NCBI GenBank assembly: GCA_028278125.1
Contig: JANQEY010000027.1
Location: 1-6,044, forward strand
DNA length: 6,044 bases
Direction: 5' to 3'
Source of the DNA: a bacterium
GTDB lineage: Bacteria; Electryoneota; Electryoneia; Electryoneales; Electryoneaceae
Part shown: positions 5,106 through 6,044 of the stretch, in pieces
Numbering within the stretch: the first letter of the stretch is position 1
Layout: the number at the start of each line of letters is the position of its first letter
The notes under the pieces: model-generated
Databases searched by the model: none
What the model saw: only the letters and a program-made list of their open reading frames with translations
Told to the model about the DNA's origin: nothing
Made by a program: the position numbers and the translations under genes

Positions 5106-5976
5106 CGGCATAACCATAATCAGGATAGGAAAAGCCCGTTACATCCACTTCACAACAAAATAGCCCCCCCGCCATGGGATAGATTTCCAAATCCTGATCA
5201 CTCATATCGATACGAGCCGTGGTGATATACAGGGTCTTCATTTCCGGGCCGCCAAATACACATTTGGTAACATTGGGTGCGGGGATATCAATAATGCGTT
5301 CAACCTCGCCATCAGGTGTGAAGCGGGTAACCCTGGATCCGCCCCAATGCGCGATCCAGACATAGTTCTCCAGATCCAGACACATGCCATCCGGCCGGCC
5401 TTCCGTTTCTGAAAACCGGACAAAAATTTTTTTATCTGACAGATTTCCCTCTTTACCCAAACCTGCCTGATAAACCGTCCTGTTATTGGTATCCGTGTAA
5501 TAAATGGTTTTACCATCCTCTGTAAATGCGGGACCGTTTGTGACTGCAAAACCATTTATTACGGCCCGGCACTGGCCGTCATTATCCATTCGGTAAAAAG
5601 TACCACTGTTCTCCCTGCAGGCATCGTCCATGCTGCCAAACCAGAAGTTGCCATGCATATCGCAACAACCATCATTCATTCTGTTGCCAGGCAAACCCTT
5701 TTCCGGATCAGCGATCAATGTGGTGCTGCCGGTTTCAATATCGAGATAATAGACCCCATTGCTGAAAGTGGCGATAAAGCCACCTTTGAAATGAGGTGCG
5801 ACACTACTGATCTGTCCCGGATATCGCCAGCTCTTTTGCGCTCCGTCGGTCACCGAATAACGATGCAGAAATGATTGCTTGATATCTACCCAGTACAAAG
5901 CTTTATCCCTTGCCACCCATACCGGCCCTTCGCCCAGTGTTGCCCCGGCATCCCAGATACATTTCACATTCGACAT
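5092..5976 (-). CDS. xylC: SMP-30/gluconolactonase/LRE-family sugar lactonase, xylonolactonase XylC-like
   Basis: It is predicted to hydrolyse D-xylono-lactone (or L-arabino-lactone) to the aldonate in the cytoplasm, before the aldonate dehydratase step. The 294 residues form the six-bladed propeller of the SMP-30 family. Metal or substrate ligands are recognisable: Glu16 in ATLGEGPVW, Asn101 in NRMNDG, Asn147 in VTNGPAF and Asp196 in GRPDGMCLD. Further landmarks are LYWVDIKQ (27-34), NFWFGSMDD (110-118), YYTDTNNRTVY (159-169), APNVTKCVFGGPEMKTLY (233-250) and TTARIDMSDQDLEIYPMAGGLF (252-273), closely similar to Caulobacter XylC as I remember it. The ATG at 5976 has a weak GAAAG upstream and follows the end of another gene by 12 bases. 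The last four residues (AACG before the stop) are encoded within heptad repeats and may be a recent extension. A gluconolactonase or arabinolactonase role is the main alternative. Confidence 0.9.
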   Translation of the reverse strand: MSNVKCIWDAGATLGEGPVWVARDKALYWVDIKQSFLHRYSVTDGAQKSWRYPGQISSVAPHFKGGFIATFSNGVYYLDIETGSTTLIADPEKGLPGNRMNDGCCDMHGNFWFGSMDDACRENSGTFYRMDNDGQCRAVINGFAVTNGPAFTEDGKTIYYTDTNNRTVYQAGLGKEGNLSDKKIFVRFSETEGRPDGMCLDLENYVWIAHWGGSRVTRFTPDGEVERIIDIPAPNVTKCVFGGPEMKTLYITTARIDMSDQDLEIYPMAGGLFCCEVDVTGFSYPDYGYAAACG

Positions 5977-5988
5977 AGTAATAGTCTT

Positions 5989-6042
5989 TCAGTCAAAACC
6001 GGTTGGTTTTGGATGGATTTCAATGGTCCGGATATGAGCCAG
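5989..6042 (-). CDS. C-terminal end of an unidentified upstream gene
   Basis: A frame entering from the window edge reads LAHIRTIEIHPKPTGFD and stops with TGA at 5991-5989, just 12 bases before the xylC ATG. The close spacing and same strand suggest the upstream member of a xylC-xylX operon. In related clusters this slot may hold a dehydrogenase, an aldonate dehydratase or a transporter, but 17 residues do not identify it. A second open frame (HWLISGPLKS and on) also crosses this stretch and would overlap the start of xylC, so the assignment is tentative. Confidence 0.4.
   Translation of the reverse strand: MAHIRTIEIHPKPTGFD
5995..6010. repeat. Inverted repeat AAAACC-GGTT-GGTTTT upstream of xylC
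   Basis: Six-base arms AAAACC and GGTTTT flank GGTT and include the palindrome AACCGGTT. It lies 19-34 bases before the xylC start, across the presumed end of the preceding gene. It could be a small hairpin or operator, but it does not resemble the TGTAATCGTTTACA site. Confidence 0.25.
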
Positions 6043-6044
6043 TG

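Noticed and set aside
2624..5976. De Ley-Doudoroff galactose oxidation locus, suggested by galM plus a lactonase
   Set aside because: That route uses a kinase and aldolase after the ketodeoxy acid; the FAH-family dehydratase with XylX motifs points to a pentose route instead.

Overview
The window looks like part of a pentose-catabolism locus of a Gram-negative bacterium, most likely a gammaproteobacterium. The evidence is a TonB-dependent outer-membrane receptor, a CytR/LacI-type regulator, moderate-to-low GC and Shine-Dalgarno-type ribosome sites. The two clearest genes resemble, from memory of the families, XylX and XylC of the oxidative (Weimberg-type) D-xylose pathway known from Caulobacter crescentus. 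In that pathway xylose is oxidised to xylonolactone, opened to xylonate (XylC), dehydrated to 2-keto-3-deoxyxylonate, dehydrated again by XylX to 2-oxoglutarate semialdehyde, and oxidised to 2-oxoglutarate. The L-arabinose version uses enantiomeric or related intermediates and the same families, so the exact sugar is an inference.

Layout. Positions 1-761 (minus) hold the N-terminal 253 residues of a TonB-dependent receptor, cut by the window edge, with a strong ribosome site. Positions 762-1552 are a long divergent intergenic region. It holds a 14-bp CG-centred palindromic operator overlapping a candidate receptor promoter, a 12/14 copy of that operator beside a candidate promoter of the regulator gene, and a short ORF without a start codon that may be a gene remnant. 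Positions 1553-2575 (plus) encode a LacI-family repressor, followed after 48 bases by a galM-type aldose 1-epimerase (2624-3655). A short convergent region with inverted heptanucleotide arrays (about 3656-3748) separates it from the minus-strand genes: xylX-like (3758-4942), a second heptad array (5044-5105) that reaches into the end of xylC, xylC-like (5092-5976), and the last 17 codons of a further upstream gene (5989-6042).

Working model. The receptor brings in pentose or pentose-containing oligosaccharides, the epimerase interconverts anomers, a dehydrogenase outside the window makes the lactone, XylC opens it, and XylX acts near the end of the route. The LacI-family protein probably represses the receptor gene and its own gene through the shared operator. 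Sugar dehydrogenase, aldonate dehydratase, semialdehyde dehydrogenase and inner-membrane transporter are not recognisable here and would be expected outside the window. No rRNA, tRNA, CRISPR array or intact mobile element was seen.
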